A stretch of DNA of 64,000 nt from Corynebacterium urealyticum DSM 7109 (GCF_000069945.1 NC_010545.1:806001-870000), one strand, 5' to 3'; shown: positions 46,198 through 57,705, counted from the stretch's first letter. Notes: generated from the sequence alone by a model not told the origin. Translations and numbers: made by a program.

Positions 46198-47835
46198 ATG
46201 GCGGAGCTGACGATCTCCTCCGATGAGATCCGTAGCGCGATTGCGAACTACACCTCGAGCTACTCCCCGGAGGCCTCCCGCGAGGAGGTCGGCGTGGTCA
46301 CGACGGCAGCCGACGGCATTGCCAACGTGAGCGGCATGCCATCGGTGATGGCTAACGAGCTGCTCGAGTTCCCAGGCGGCGTCATTGGCGTCGCACAGAA
46401 CCTTGACACCGACTCTGTTGGCGTCGTGGTCCTGGGTAACTACGAGACCCTTAAAGAGGGCGACGAGGTAAAGCGGACCGGAGAAGTCCTTTCCATTCCG
46501 GTCGGGGAGAACTTCCTCGGCCGCGTTATCAACCCACTGGGTGAGCCGATCGACGGCCTTGGCGACATCACCGACACGGAGGAGCGCGCACTCGAGCTGC
46601 AGGCTCCTTCCGTGCTGATGCGTCAGCCAGTGAACGAGCCGATGCAGACCGGCATCAAGGCTATCGACGCAATGACGCCGATTGGCCGTGGTCAGCGCCA
46701 GCTGATCATTGGTGACCGTAAGACGGGTAAGACCTCCGTCTGCATCGACACCATCCTCAACCAGCGTGACAACTGGGAGTCCGGCGACCCATCGAAGCAG
46801 GTGCGCTGCATCTACGTCGCGATTGGTCAGAAGGGTTCGACCATCGCGTCGATCCGCCAGACCCTGGAAGAGCACGGCGCGCTGGAGTACACCACCATCG
46901 TTGCCGCACCGGCATCCGACTCCGCAGGCTTCAAGTGGCTCGCACCGTTCGCAGGTGCAGCTCTGGGCCAGCACTGGATGTACCAGGGCAAGCACGTCCT
47001 CGTCATCTACGATGACCTGACCAAGCAGGCTGAGGCCTACCGCGCCATTTCCCTGCTGCTGCGCCGCCCGCCGGGCCGCGAGGCATACCCAGGTGACGTG
47101 TTCTACCTGCACTCCCGTCTTCTCGAGCGTGCTGCAAAGCTGAACGACGAGCTGGGTGGCGGTTCCCTGACCGCACTGCCGATCATCGAGACGAAGGCAA
47201 ACGACGTGTCTGCCTTCATTCCGACCAACGTTATTTCCATTACCGACGGTCAGGTCTTCCTTGAGTCTGACCTGTTCAACCAGGGTGTCCGCCCAGCAAT
47301 TAACGTTGGTGTGTCCGTTTCTCGTGTCGGTGGTGACGCACAGACCAAGGGCATGAAGAAGGTGTCCGGTAACCTGCGTCTGGACCTGGCCGCATACCGC
47401 GACCTGGAGGCATTCTCTGCCTTCGCATCCGATCTGGACGACGCTTCCAAGGCTCAGCTGGAGCGCGGTGAGCGCCTCGTCGAGCTGCTGAAGCAGACCG
47501 AGCACGCGCCGCAGTCCGTCGAGCACCAGATGATCTCCATCTGGCTGGCCGGCGAGGGCGAGTTCGATGACGTTCCAGTCGAGGACGTCCGTCGCTTCGA
47601 GGCTGAGCTGATCGAGCACCTGCGCTCCAACGCATCTGGCGTCTTCGACCAGATCGCTGGCGGCACCCCGTTCACCGAGGAGTCCCAGGCGCAGCTGAAG
47701 CAGTCCACCAGCGAGTTCAAGCGTGGTTTCCAGACCACCGACGGCACCCCGATCATCCGGGAGCCAGAGGCTCGCGCCATGGAGCAGGACGAAGTTAAGC
47801 AGTCCGAGATCACCGTTACCCGCAAGACCGTTTAA
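46198..47835 (+). CDS. atpA: ATP synthase subunit alpha
   Basis: A 545-residue F1 subunit with regulatory nucleotide sites. The P-loop GDRKTGKT is at residues 172-179; [10 protein letters not shown] and the arginine-finger region ([20 protein letters not shown]) are present. I chose the ATG at 46198, where the protein starts [15 protein letters not shown], with CAGGAAAAAC upstream; the frame is open from 46165 but that extension is not conserved. The last 20 residues are an extension seen in actinobacteria that lowers ATP hydrolysis (known in mycobacteria; inferred here). Confidence 0.95.
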   Translation: MAELTISSDEIRSAIANYTSSYSPEASREEVGVVTTAADGIANVSGMPSVMANELLEFPGGVIGVAQNLDTDSVGVVVLGNYETLKEGDEVKRTGEVLSIPVGENFLGRVINPLGEPIDGLGDITDTEERALELQAPSVLMRQPVNEPMQTGIKAIDAMTPIGRGQRQLIIGDRKTGKTSVCIDTILNQRDNWESGDPSKQVRCIYVAIGQKGSTIASIRQTLEEHGALEYTTIVAAPASDSAGFKWLAPFAGAALGQHWMYQGKHVLVIYDDLTKQAEAYRAISLLLRRPPGREAYPGDVFYLHSRLLERAAKLNDELGGGSLTALPIIETKANDVSAFIPTNVISITDGQVFLESDLFNQGVRPAINVGVSVSRVGGDAQTKGMKKVSGNLRLDLAAYRDLEAFSAFASDLDDASKAQLERGERLVELLKQTEHAPQSVEHQMISIWLAGEGEFDDVPVEDVRRFEAELIEHLRSNASGVFDQIAGGTPFTEESQAQLKQSTSEFKRGFQTTDGTPIIREPEARAMEQDEVKQSEITVTRKTV

Positions 47836-47899
47836 GGCCGCGGAAAGGGATCGACAAAGCACCATGACTAACTACGGACAAGAAGGGAGGCGGTAGCGC

Positions 47900-50328
<2,429 letters not shown>

Positions 50329-50339
50329 GAGGAGCACAC

Positions 50340-50714
50340 ATGGCTGAGATTGCCGCTGAATTGGTGGCTGTGGAGAAGGCGTTGTGGTCGGGCACCGCAA
50401 CGGCCGTCATCGCGGAGACCACCGAGGGCGAGATCGGCGTGCTTCCAGGTCACGAGCCACTGCTCGGCCAGCTGGTCGAGAATGGCGTCGTGATCATCCG
50501 GACAACTGAGGGTGAGAAGCTGGTGGCCGCGGTGCAGGGCGGGTTCCTGTCCGTGTCCTCCAAGAAGATCACCGTTCTCGCTGATAGTGCTGTGTGGGCC
50601 GACGAGGTCGACCAGGCTGATGCTGAGGCTCGGGTACGTGAGGCGTCCTCCGAGGAGGAGAAGTCTCGCGCAGAGTCCGAGTTGCGCGCTGTGAAGCGTT
50701 CCAAGGAGAAGTAG
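50340..50714 (+). CDS. atpC: ATP synthase subunit epsilon
   Basis: A 124-residue central-stalk subunit. The beta-sandwich includes [17 protein letters not shown]; the short C-terminal helical part (residues about 90-124, [20 protein letters not shown]) is compact, as in actinobacteria. It couples rotation to catalysis and inhibits ATP hydrolysis. GAGGAG precedes the ATG. It is the last gene of the operon and is followed by a strong terminator. Confidence 0.94.
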   Translation: MAEIAAELVAVEKALWSGTATAVIAETTEGEIGVLPGHEPLLGQLVENGVVIIRTTEGEKLVAAVQGGFLSVSSKKITVLADSAVWADEVDQADAEARVREASSEEEKSRAESELRAVKRSKEK

Positions 50715-50736
50715 ACCGAAGTTTCGGACTACCGGC

Positions 50737-50788
50737 CAAAGGCCACGTCGCGTGGGATGACCCGCGGGGCGTGGCCTTTGTGCTTTTC
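50737..50788 (+). terminator. Terminator of the atp operon
   Basis: CAAAGGCCACG (50737-50747) pairs with CGTGGCCTTTG (50770-50780), followed by TGCTTTTCC. An 11-bp perfect stem, 23 bases after the atpC stop. Confidence 0.88.
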
Positions 50789-50852
50789 CTCTATGGCGAA
50801 GTTTTTCCTCACGCCGAGTGGGGAAGGTGGCCCGCCGATGGGAGGGAATTGT

Positions 50853-50858
50853 TAATAT
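50853..50858 (+). promoter_or_regulatory. Candidate -10 box TAATAT for the DUF2550 gene
   Basis: TAATAT is close to the consensus and lies 107 bases before the TTG at 50966. A CCCGCC/GGCGGG inverted repeat lies between it and the gene. Confidence 0.4.
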
Positions 50859-50965
50859 CCAGGCATGGGGCTAGATTTTGATTAAGGTATTGCAGCCTTG
50901 AGACACTCCTGATTTTCCTGCCCGCCGGGTTGGCGGGATGATGCGACGGTGAAGAGGCGGAAACG

Positions 50966-51397
50966 TTGACCACGATTCTTGTGCTTTTGGGAATTGTTCT
51001 TTTTCTGCTGCTAGTCGGCGTCCTCCTGTGGCGCTTCTTCTACCTGCGGAGTGAGGGGTACCCCGTGCTGCTGCGTGCGCTTCCCGCCGAGGAAGCAAGG
51101 CACTGGCGGCACGGGGTTTTGGTGTATTCGAGGACCTCGGCCCGGCTGTACAAGCTGCGCAGTCTGCGCCCCGGTTCGGATCTCGTGCTGACCCGGTTGG
51201 CGACCACCGTGGAGTCCCGTCGGGACATCGTGGACAGGGAGAGGCCCTTCATCGAGGGCTACTGTCACGTGATGAAGATTTCCCATCGCGGTGAAGAATA
51301 TGAGATCGCGATCGACGATCAGGGGGATAACGCCTTCGTCTCTTGGCTGGAGTCCGCGCCGTCAGAGCGCTGGGTGCGCACGACGCGCTTTTCTTAA
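50966..51397 (+). CDS. DUF2550 membrane-anchored protein
   Basis: A 143-residue protein with one N-terminal membrane helix (TTILVLLGIVLFLLLVGVLL) and a soluble domain with the conserved stretches RHGVLVYSRTSARLYKLRSL and FIEGYCHVMKISHRGEEYE. DUF2550 proteins occur directly after atpC in mycobacteria and corynebacteria; their function is unknown. The start is a TTG at 50966, preceded by GAGGCGG; no ATG or GTG fits the frame. The Trp- and Cys-containing soluble part is probably cytoplasmic, given the basic residues after the helix. Confidence 0.85.
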   Translation: MTTILVLLGIVLFLLLVGVLLWRFFYLRSEGYPVLLRALPAEEARHWRHGVLVYSRTSARLYKLRSLRPGSDLVLTRLATTVESRRDIVDRERPFIEGYCHVMKISHRGEEYEIAIDDQGDNAFVSWLESAPSERWVRTTRFS

Positions 51398-51412
51398 GCA
51401 TTCTTGTTTTCC

Positions 51413-51445
51413 AACCCCGACCGGGGCTACCCGGGCGAGGTTTTT
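51413..51445 (+). terminator. Probable terminator after the DUF2550 gene
   Basis: AACC...CCGGG (51413-51425) pairs with CCCGG...GGTT (51430-51442) with small internal mismatches, followed by TTT. It lies 16 bases after the stop. Confidence 0.6.
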
Positions 51446-51509
51446 GCGTTGGTGCAAGAAAAAGGGGCTGACCAGCTGCCCTCCGTGCCGTCTGGAGGGA
51501 AGGGGTAAG

Positions 51510-51632
51510 ACGAATAGCGAGGAGGTCGAGGTCGGTAACGGCGTCACCACCGATAAGGCTATCCGCCAGGCACTGACCCTGGGCTCGACCGGCTCTGCGA
51601 CCGCTGCCTGTACCTCCACCACGGAGTGCTGA
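51510..51632 (+). CDS. Possible 40-codon Ser/Thr/Cys-rich peptide with ACG start
   Basis: A frame with strongly coding-like codon use (mostly C or G in third positions) runs to TGA 51630-51632. No ATG, GTG or TTG fits; the only position after a ribosome binding site (GGAGGGAAGGGG at 51494-51505) is ACG 51510-51512, which may be a non-standard start or a mutated ATG. The N-terminal half is acidic (NSEEVEVGNG), then TTDKAIRQA, and the last 19 residues (LTLGSTGSATAACTSTTEC) hold nine Ser/Thr and two Cys. This leader-plus-core look recalls ribosomally made, modified peptides, but no modifying enzyme is near. Function unknown. A decayed gene is the main alternative. Confidence 0.35.
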   Translation, partial: TNSEEVEVGNGVTTDKAIRQALTLGSTGSATAACTSTTEC

Positions 51633-51674
51633 CCACGACGCCCTATGAATAGCCCGTTGTTGCCAGGCGTGGGG

Positions 51675-51680
51675 TAGCGT
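51675..51680 (+). promoter_or_regulatory. -10 box TAGCGT before nucS
   Basis: TAGCGT is followed by exactly 7 bases and ATG 51688: leaderless geometry. Confidence 0.55.
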
Positions 51681-51687
51681 TGGAAAA

Positions 51688-52428
51688 ATGCGTCTCATCA
51701 TCGCCACGTGTGCCGTCGACTACGTCGGTCGACTGGAAGCTCATCTGCCGCGCGCCGATCGCCTGATCATGGTGAAGGCGGACGGTGCGGTCTCCATTCA
51801 TGCGGATGACCGGGCCTATAAGCCCCTGAACTGGATGACCCCACCCTGCACGACGACCGAATACCGCCGCGCGGAGGCACTCGCCGAGGCCACAGACGGC
51901 AAGGACCCCTTCCTCACACTTCCTGAACTCGAAGACGAAGACGTCGAGGCCCTGTGGGTCGTCGAGAATCCGAAGGGCGAGCAGCTGCGCATCCAGCTCT
52001 TCGCGGTGCACTCCGACCAGAACTTTGACCTCGGCGAAGACCCGGGGCTGCAGAAGGACGGCGTGGAGGCCCATCTCCAGGAGCTGCTGGCCGAGCAGAT
52101 CGAGATCCTGGGGGAGGGCTACTCCCTGGTGCGCCGTGAGTACCCGACCCCCATCGGGCCGGTGGACATCCTCACCAAGGATGCGACGGGGGCGACCGTC
52201 GCTGTGGAGATCAAGCGCCGCGGGAACATCGACGGAGTCGAGCAGCTGACCCGTTACGTCGAGCTGCTCAACCGTGACGAGCTGCTTGCCCCGGTGACTG
52301 GTGTCTTCGCCGCCCAGGAGATCAAGCCTCAGGCCCGCACCCTGGCCGAAGACCGGGGAATTCGCTGCGTGACCTTGGACTATGCGGCGATGCGTGGCAC
52401 CGATGATTCGGAGTTTCGGCTGTTCTAG
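51688..52428 (+). CDS. nucS: Mismatch-specific endonuclease NucS/EndoMS
   Basis: A 246-residue enzyme that cuts both strands at mismatches. In actinobacteria and archaea that lack MutS/MutL it provides mismatch repair (established). The N-terminal DNA-binding domain starts [20 protein letters not shown]; the C-terminal RecB-like nuclease has GPVDILTKD, then VAVEIKRRG, the D-xn-ExK active site. The protein ends DSEFRLF, a beta-clamp-binding tail like the LRLF end of other actinobacterial NucS. Its ATG is 7 bases after a -10 box. The neighbourhood after the atp operon is conserved. Confidence 0.93.
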   Translation: MRLIIATCAVDYVGRLEAHLPRADRLIMVKADGAVSIHADDRAYKPLNWMTPPCTTTEYRRAEALAEATDGKDPFLTLPELEDEDVEALWVVENPKGEQLRIQLFAVHSDQNFDLGEDPGLQKDGVEAHLQELLAEQIEILGEGYSLVRREYPTPIGPVDILTKDATGATVAVEIKRRGNIDGVEQLTRYVELLNRDELLAPVTGVFAAQEIKPQARTLAEDRGIRCVTLDYAAMRGTDDSEFRLF

Positions 52429-52504
52429 GCCCCGGTGGTCATGGGGTCGAAGCGTCCCAGTCGGCCGGGGGATTGGGCGCGGTCACCCCGCGGTCGGAAG
52501 CCGT

Positions 52505-52510
52505 TACTAT
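52505..52510 (+). promoter_or_regulatory. -10 box TACTAT before the YbbN-like gene
   Basis: TACTAT is followed by exactly 7 bases and ATG 52518. The gap contains GGAGG but too close to the ATG to serve as a ribosome binding site. Confidence 0.55.
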
Positions 52511-52517
52511 GGAGGGC

Positions 52518-53555
52518 ATGACTGTACCGCACGATCCTTCCTCCCAGCAGCCCTCTCAATCACAAAGCGACGCCCGGCAGGCGCGGCCATCCGCTCCACA
52601 GCAGCCGCAAGCGCCGCAGCGCTTCGTCTCGGGAGCGATTGACCTGGGCACGGTGAAGCAGCAGGCCGTGCAGCGCGAAAGGCACGCGCAGCAGGCAGCG
52701 GAAGCGGGAGTGAGCGTGGACTACGTCGCCCGCTCGGCGGACGTCACCCCGGAATCCTTCGAGCAGGACCTCGTGGTCCGCTCCACCCAGGTTCCGGTGA
52801 TCCTCCTGGTGGGTAGTGCCCGCTCCGAGGCCAGCGCGGAGCTGAAGAACTTCTTCGCCCGCCTGGTGGAGATCCCGGATGTGCCGCAGGAGCAGCTGAA
52901 GTGGGTATTCCGCTACATCGACGCCGATGCGGTGCCGGAGATGGCCCAGGCACTCGGAGTTCGCGGTGTGCCCACGGTGCTTGCCCTGGTGGCTGGCCGC
53001 CCAGCGACGTCCTTCCAGGGAGCCCAGCCGCAGGAGCAGGTGGAGCAGTGGCTGGAGTCGGTGATCCAGGCCGTCGACGGTAAGCTGCCGGGCCTGCCTG
53101 CGGATTCGGGGGCCGCCGCTGAAGAACAGGACTCCCGCCTCGCTGAGGCTGCCTCCCTCATTGAACAGGGGCAGACCCAGGAAGCGATCGCCGCCTACGA
53201 CGCCATCCTCGCCGACCCGAACACCGACCCCGAGCTCGCGGCGACGGCACGGGCCGCACGCGCCAACGCCATCCTCGCCGAACGTGCCGGGGACCCAGCG
53301 GCAGGGGAGCAGGCACTGGAGCAGGTCGAGGCGGATCCCGGCAACGTCGACGCTGCGGCAGCCGCTGCTGAGCTGCTCGCCCTGAGTGGCGAGAAGGCCC
53401 AGGGCTTCGAAATCCTCGTCAATGCGATGCGTCACACTGCGGGCGAGGAGAAAGACCGCGCAAAACAGCAGCTGCTGCAGCTCTTCGATCTCTACGACGC
53501 AGCCGACCCGGAGGTCATCGCGGCACGAACGAACATGGCCAGCGCCCTGTTCTAG
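52518..53555 (+). CDS. YbbN-like co-chaperone (thioredoxin fold plus TPR)
   Basis: A 345-residue protein. The first 35 residues are low complexity (Gln, Ser, Pro). Then a thioredoxin-like domain (FEQDLVVRSTQVPVILLVGS, RYIDADAVPEMAQALGVRGVPTVLAL) in which the CxxC active site is replaced by GSARSEAS, so it has no thiol redox activity there. The C-terminal part has TPR-like helices (LIEQGQTQEAIAAYDAIL) typical of YbbN/CnoX co-chaperones, which hold unfolded proteins for chaperonins (family knowledge). I chose ATG 52518 because of the -10 box 7 bases before it; a start at 52473 is not supported. Confidence 0.88.
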   Translation: MTVPHDPSSQQPSQSQSDARQARPSAPQQPQAPQRFVSGAIDLGTVKQQAVQRERHAQQAAEAGVSVDYVARSADVTPESFEQDLVVRSTQVPVILLVGSARSEASAELKNFFARLVEIPDVPQEQLKWVFRYIDADAVPEMAQALGVRGVPTVLALVAGRPATSFQGAQPQEQVEQWLESVIQAVDGKLPGLPADSGAAAEEQDSRLAEAASLIEQGQTQEAIAAYDAILADPNTDPELAATARAARANAILAERAGDPAAGEQALEQVEADPGNVDAAAAAAELLALSGEKAQGFEILVNAMRHTAGEEKDRAKQQLLQLFDLYDAADPEVIAARTNMASALF

Positions 53556-53621
53556 AACCGCGATTGTCCGCCGGAGTAACCCGATCCGATCCCACGAGCC
53601 CCTGAGGTAGCGAGAACCACC

Positions 53622-54482
53622 ATGCAACGCAATGTCATTTCCACCCCGGAAACCCAGCCGGCGGCGCCGGAGGACCTGATCCTGGACATGCGTGGCGTGT
53701 CGCTGCGCCGGGGCGGGAACGAGATCCTGCATGAGCTGGATTGGCAGGTTGAGCTCGACGAGCGCTGGGTCATTCTGGGACCCAACGGTGCTGGGAAGAC
53801 CTCGCTGATGCGCCTGGCCAGCGCGCAGCTGTTCCCGACGACCGGCACCGTGGACATCATCGGCGAGCGGCTGGGATCCTCCGATGTCCGCGACATCCGC
53901 ACCGCCGTCGGGATGTCCTCCTCCGCCTTGGCTCACCGCATTCCGGAGGACGAGGTGGTGTCGGACATCGTCATCTCCGCGGGCTACGACGTGATGGGAC
54001 GCTGGCGGGAGGCCTACGACGAGATGGACTACGAGCAGGCCGTCAACACACTTGAGGTCGTGGGGGCCTATCACCTGGCCGACCGCACGTGGGGCACGCT
54101 GTCTGAGGGGGAGCGCAAGCGCACCCTCATCGCGCGCGCCCTGATGACCGACCCGGAGCTACTCTTGCTCGACGAGCCGGGTGCAGGACTGGACCTCGGT
54201 GGCCGCGAAGATCTGATCGAGCTGCTCAGCCAAATCGCGATGGACCCGGACTCCCCGGCGACCGTGTTGGTCACCCACCACGTGGAGGAGATCCCGCCGG
54301 GATTCACCCACGGGATGCTGCTTGACGAGGGCCACATCGTGGCTCAGGGGCTGCTGACCGACATCATGACCAGCGAGAACCTCACCAAGGCCTACCACCA
54401 GCCCATTGAGGTTAAGCAAGAGGACGGCCGCTGGTTCGCCCGCCGCCTTCGCCGCGGTGGGGCCCACCGGGCGCGGGATTAG
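53622..54482 (+). CDS. ABC transporter ATP-binding protein, lone subunit
   Basis: A 286-residue ABC ATPase: Walker A LGPNGAGKTSL, signature TLSEGERKRTL, Walker B LLLLDEPGAGLD, switch His in VLVTHHVEE. The signature has Glu in place of the first Gly, as in a known subset (ModF/YbbL-like). No permease gene is adjacent, so it may act with a distant partner or have a non-transport role. The pairing with a following NUDIX gene matches what I recall from C. glutamicum. The basic C terminus (RRLRRGGAHRARD) is unusual and could bind nucleic acid; that is inference. Confidence 0.87.
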   Translation: MQRNVISTPETQPAAPEDLILDMRGVSLRRGGNEILHELDWQVELDERWVILGPNGAGKTSLMRLASAQLFPTTGTVDIIGERLGSSDVRDIRTAVGMSSSALAHRIPEDEVVSDIVISAGYDVMGRWREAYDEMDYEQAVNTLEVVGAYHLADRTWGTLSEGERKRTLIARALMTDPELLLLDEPGAGLDLGGREDLIELLSQIAMDPDSPATVLVTHHVEEIPPGFTHGMLLDEGHIVAQGLLTDIMTSENLTKAYHQPIEVKQEDGRWFARRLRRGGAHRARD

Positions 54483-54532
54483 ATAAAGTCTTAAAAGTAC
54501 CGATTTAGGTTGAAAGCGAGGTGCGGCTCGAG

Positions 54533-55447
54533 ATGGGATTTGCAGAGCAGTTGGGTCCGGTAGAGCCACGTCATGCCTCCACAGTCATTCTGCTGCGTGA
54601 CACGCTATCCGGCCCGGAGGTCTACGTGCAGGAGCGCGCGTCAACCATGGCGTTCTGCGCGGAGATGACGGTCTTCCCGGGCGGCGGTGTGGATGCTCGC
54701 GACATGCCCGGCGACGTCGACGGTGATGGGGTGGACTCGCCCGATGTGCGCTGGTCCGGTCCGGACGTTCGTTGGTGGGCCCACCGTCTGCGCAAGGACC
54801 CTGCGATCGCTCGCGCCCTGGTGTGCGCCGCGGTGCGCGAGACCTTCGAGGAGGCAGGAACGCTGCTGGCCTCCAACGAGGATGGAGACATCGTCGCGGA
54901 CACCACGCGCTTTCAACACGAGCGCCAGGAGTTGGAGAATCACCTGCTCCCGTTCTCGACGTTCATGGATCGGCACAAGCTGATCCTGCGGGCGGACCTG
55001 CTGCGTCCCTGGGCGAATTGGGTGACCCCGGAGGGGCAGCCGATCCGTTACGACACCGCATTTTTCGTCGCCCGTCTGCCGGAGGGGCAGGACACGACCG
55101 GGGACACGCGGGAGGCGACATCCACGGGCTGGTTCCGCCCGTCGACGCTGCTGGACGGGTGGCGTTCCCGGAAGATCAGCCTGATGCCCCCGACGTGGGC
55201 GCAGCTGAAGCTGCTGAGCACCTTCCGCACCGTCGATGAGGTCATGGACTTCTCTTCGGGACTCTCGGTGGACCCCGTGCTCAATGAGCCGATCGACGAG
55301 CCGTACATGGCGGAGTATTACCTCATGGAGTCCAAGATGTACGGCCGCCCGAAGCGTGTCTTCGCCCCAGGGATGAAGTTCGCGGTGGACCCGGCAGATC
55401 TGCCGGAACACCCGTTTGAGCACCGTCCGGGCTCCTATCTGCAGTAG
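54533..55447 (+). CDS. NUDIX hydrolase family protein
   Basis: A 304-residue protein with a split NUDIX box: FPGGGVDARD, then about 40 residues later AAVRETFEEAGTLLAS, giving the REx2EExG metal-binding part. The insertion between the two parts is usual in the RppH-unlike, longer NUDIX group. It removes nucleoside diphosphate-linked groups from an unknown substrate. I prefer ATG 54533; a GTG at 54521 opens the same frame four codons earlier. The C-terminal third (YMAEYYLMESKMYGRPKRVF) is well ordered but not assigned. The next gene starts 8 bases after it. Confidence 0.82.
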   Translation: MGFAEQLGPVEPRHASTVILLRDTLSGPEVYVQERASTMAFCAEMTVFPGGGVDARDMPGDVDGDGVDSPDVRWSGPDVRWWAHRLRKDPAIARALVCAAVRETFEEAGTLLASNEDGDIVADTTRFQHERQELENHLLPFSTFMDRHKLILRADLLRPWANWVTPEGQPIRYDTAFFVARLPEGQDTTGDTREATSTGWFRPSTLLDGWRSRKISLMPPTWAQLKLLSTFRTVDEVMDFSSGLSVDPVLNEPIDEPYMAEYYLMESKMYGRPKRVFAPGMKFAVDPADLPEHPFEHRPGSYLQ

Positions 55448-55454
55448 GTCGCGG

Positions 55455-56726
55455 TTGTCTTTTAGCTTTGAGGAGCTCCAGTGGCTCCAGTCCTCTACCG
55501 ACGCCGACGCCGCCATCGCGCAGGGCAGCGAGCTGGAGCTCAGCCAGCGTAGTGTGGTCGCCGATACGGCAACGTTGCGCAAGGCCTGGGGTGACAACGC
55601 CCGTGCGGTGGGCGAGCTGGTGGAAGCCCGTCGGATCGCGGCGGCCAAGCTACCTGGCGAACTCGCTGCCGGGTGGTGGACCGATAAGGATGCCGCCCAG
55701 CAGTCCACCCCGCTGGCCGTGGCGCGATTCCGTGCTCGGCACCTCGCGTCACTGGGGGTGGAGGTGGCTCGCGATGTCACCTGTTCGGTGGGGACCGAGC
55801 TTGTGGCGCTGCAGGAGGCGAGGCTAACGTGCACCGGCTCCGACATTGACCCCGTTCGGGTGGCGATGGCTCGCAAGAACTGCCCGGACATCGAGGTGCG
55901 GGTGGCCGATGCCCTCGAGTCGTGGGAAGGGGAGCCGGGGGTGCACCCGGTGATTCTTGCGGACCCGGCTCGGCGCAACTCCTCGGGGCGGATCCACCGG
56001 CTCGAGGACATGCAACCTCCGGTCGGGGCTCTAGTGGTGGCCTATCCCGGCCACGAGCTGATGGTGAAACTTGCCCCCGGTGTGGATTTCGCAGAGCTGG
56101 AGGACTGGGCCGGCCAGGTGGACGTCATCAGCGTGGATGGTCAGGCCAAGGAGGCCTGTGCCTTGACCGCCGGGCTGGTGTCCCCGGAAGCCCGGGATAA
56201 CGAGGGGCTGGCGCGCCGGGCGGTGGTGATTCGCGCCAGTGGCCAGGACGAGAGCGTGGACATCGTGGCGAGCTGGGAGCCCGAGCTTGCGGAGGAGGAC
56301 GTCGCAGCACGTGCGGGCCAGCCTGGCCGCTACATCATGGAGCCGGATGCAGCGATCATCCGTGCTGGGCTGGTGCGCCACTTCGCGGCGAGGGAGGGGC
56401 TGTGGCTGGTGGACCCGAACCTGGCCTATGTCACGGGGAACCATATCCCGGCGGGCATGCGGGCCTTCGAGGTGCTGGATACCGTGCCGGTCAAGCAGTT
56501 GCGCAAGGCTTTGCAGCAACGAGGAGTCGGCAAACTGGAGATCCTCGTGCGTGGGGCGGATATCAATCCGGACCAACTGCGCGCGAAGCTGAAGCTTAAG
56601 GGCAAGGGGGAAGCCACAGTCGTCATTGCGCGGTTGGGAGAGCGGAATTCGACGCCGCGCGGGGGCGGGTTGAGCAGCGGTGTGGTGGCCTATATTTGCC
56701 GCGCGGTAGCCCCCGAAAAGCACTAA
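55455..56726 (+). CDS. THUMP-like domain SAM-dependent methyltransferase
   Basis: A 423-residue protein of a class I methyltransferase family found next to etf genes in actinobacteria. The SAM-binding loop reads DVTCSVGTELVALQEA instead of the standard DxGxGxG, followed by GSDIDPVRVAMARKN, which binds the ribose. LADPARR replaces the NPPY-type catalytic motif. The C-terminal 100 residues form the THUMP-like RNA-binding part (VGKLEILVRGADINPDQLRAKL). The target, probably an RNA, is unknown. I chose the TTG at 55455 to avoid overlap with the NUDIX gene; the ribosome binding site is weak (TAGG), so the start is uncertain. Confidence 0.8.
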   Translation: MSFSFEELQWLQSSTDADAAIAQGSELELSQRSVVADTATLRKAWGDNARAVGELVEARRIAAAKLPGELAAGWWTDKDAAQQSTPLAVARFRARHLASLGVEVARDVTCSVGTELVALQEARLTCTGSDIDPVRVAMARKNCPDIEVRVADALESWEGEPGVHPVILADPARRNSSGRIHRLEDMQPPVGALVVAYPGHELMVKLAPGVDFAELEDWAGQVDVISVDGQAKEACALTAGLVSPEARDNEGLARRAVVIRASGQDESVDIVASWEPELAEEDVAARAGQPGRYIMEPDAAIIRAGLVRHFAAREGLWLVDPNLAYVTGNHIPAGMRAFEVLDTVPVKQLRKALQQRGVGKLEILVRGADINPDQLRAKLKLKGKGEATVVIARLGERNSTPRGGGLSSGVVAYICRAVAPEKH

Positions 56727-56846
56727 TTCTGCGAATTCACTGCCGGTTGGCGCAAAGCTCGGGCGCGGGGAGTGTTCGTTGGGTACAACGGACGGTGACA
56801 CGCCCGGCCCCTGCGGTGGGGTGGTTCTAGAAAAATATTAATGTGT

Positions 56847-56862
56847 TGTGGCGAAGCTCACG
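56847..56862 (+). promoter_or_regulatory. Candidate GlxR site upstream of etfB
   Basis: TGTGG-CGAAGC-TCACG matches TGTGA-N6-TCACA at 8 of 10 conserved positions and has AAG in the N6 where the consensus has TAG. It lies 10 bases before TAAGCT (56873-56878), a possible -10 box. Confidence 0.3.
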
Positions 56863-56916
56863 TTTTTCAAGCTAAGCTGAACTGGAAACCAACACGCAAT
56901 CACGAAAGGCCAACGC

Positions 56917-57705
56917 ATGTCGAACATCGTTGTTCTGGTTAAGCAGGTGCCGGACACGTACTCCGAGCGCAAGCTCCGTGAGGACGACTTCCGTCTGGAC
57001 CGTGACAGCGCCGACGCTGTTCTCGATGAGATCAACGAGAACGCGGTCGAGGCTGCGCTCCAGCTGAAGGAAGCAGACTCCTCCCGCAACGTCATCGTGC
57101 TCTCCGTGGGTCCGACCCGCGCGACCGAGGCGCTGCGCAAGGCACTGTCCCTGGGCTGCGACGAGGCAATCCTGGTCACCGACGAGGCCCTCGAGGGCTC
57201 CGACGTCCTGGGTACCGCCTGGACGCTGAGCAACGCGCTCAACCAGATCGAGGACATTGAGCTCATCATCGCTGGTAACGCATCCACCGATGGTGTTGCG
57301 GGCGCTATCCCGGGCCTGCTGGCCGAGTACCGCCAGATCCCGGCTCTGACCCACATGGAGGAGCTGGCTGTCGAGGGGGGCACCGTCACCGGTAAGCGCG
57401 TCACCGAGGAGGGTATCTTCGGCCTCGAGGCGCCGACCCCGGCCATCGTCTCCGTCACGGAGAAGTCCAACACCCCGCGCTTCGCCGTCTTCAAGGGCAT
57501 CATGGCCGCGAAGAAGAAGGAGATCAAGGAGCTCAGCCTCTCCGATATCGGCGTCGATCCGGCGAACGTCGGCGGTGGCAACGCAACCTCTTCGGTCGCT
57601 GGCGTCACGCCGAAGCCACCGAAGTCCGCCGGTGAAAAGATCACCGATGAGGGCGACGGCGGCAAGAAGCTCGTCGAGTTCCTCGCCAAGGAAAAGCTGA
57701 TCTAG
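56917..57705 (+). CDS. etfB: Electron transfer flavoprotein beta subunit
   Basis: A 262-residue ETF beta (also named FixA), which with EtfA passes electrons from acyl-CoA and other dehydrogenases to the respiratory chain. It starts VLVKQVPDTYSERKL, followed by DEINENAVEAALQL and VIVLSVGPTRATEALRKALSLG; AGNASTDGVAGAIPGLLAE binds AMP. The last 40 residues carry a Gly/Lys-rich arm that embraces the alpha subunit. GAAAGGCC precedes the ATG. etfA follows after 62 bases. Confidence 0.94.
   Translation: MSNIVVLVKQVPDTYSERKLREDDFRLDRDSADAVLDEINENAVEAALQLKEADSSRNVIVLSVGPTRATEALRKALSLGCDEAILVTDEALEGSDVLGTAWTLSNALNQIEDIELIIAGNASTDGVAGAIPGLLAEYRQIPALTHMEELAVEGGTVTGKRVTEEGIFGLEAPTPAIVSVTEKSNTPRFAVFKGIMAAKKKEIKELSLSDIGVDPANVGGGNATSSVAGVTPKPPKSAGEKITDEGDGGKKLVEFLAKEKLI

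Noticed and set aside
45598..47865. A 755-residue open frame on the minus strand opposite atpH and atpA
   Set aside because: It is antisense to two clear ATP synthase genes, with no family motifs and no ribosome binding site.
51291..51509. A longer gene running from inside the DUF2550 gene into the Ser/Thr-rich peptide
   Set aside because: The part inside the DUF2550 gene is an out-of-frame shadow and the terminator at 51413-51445 separates the two.
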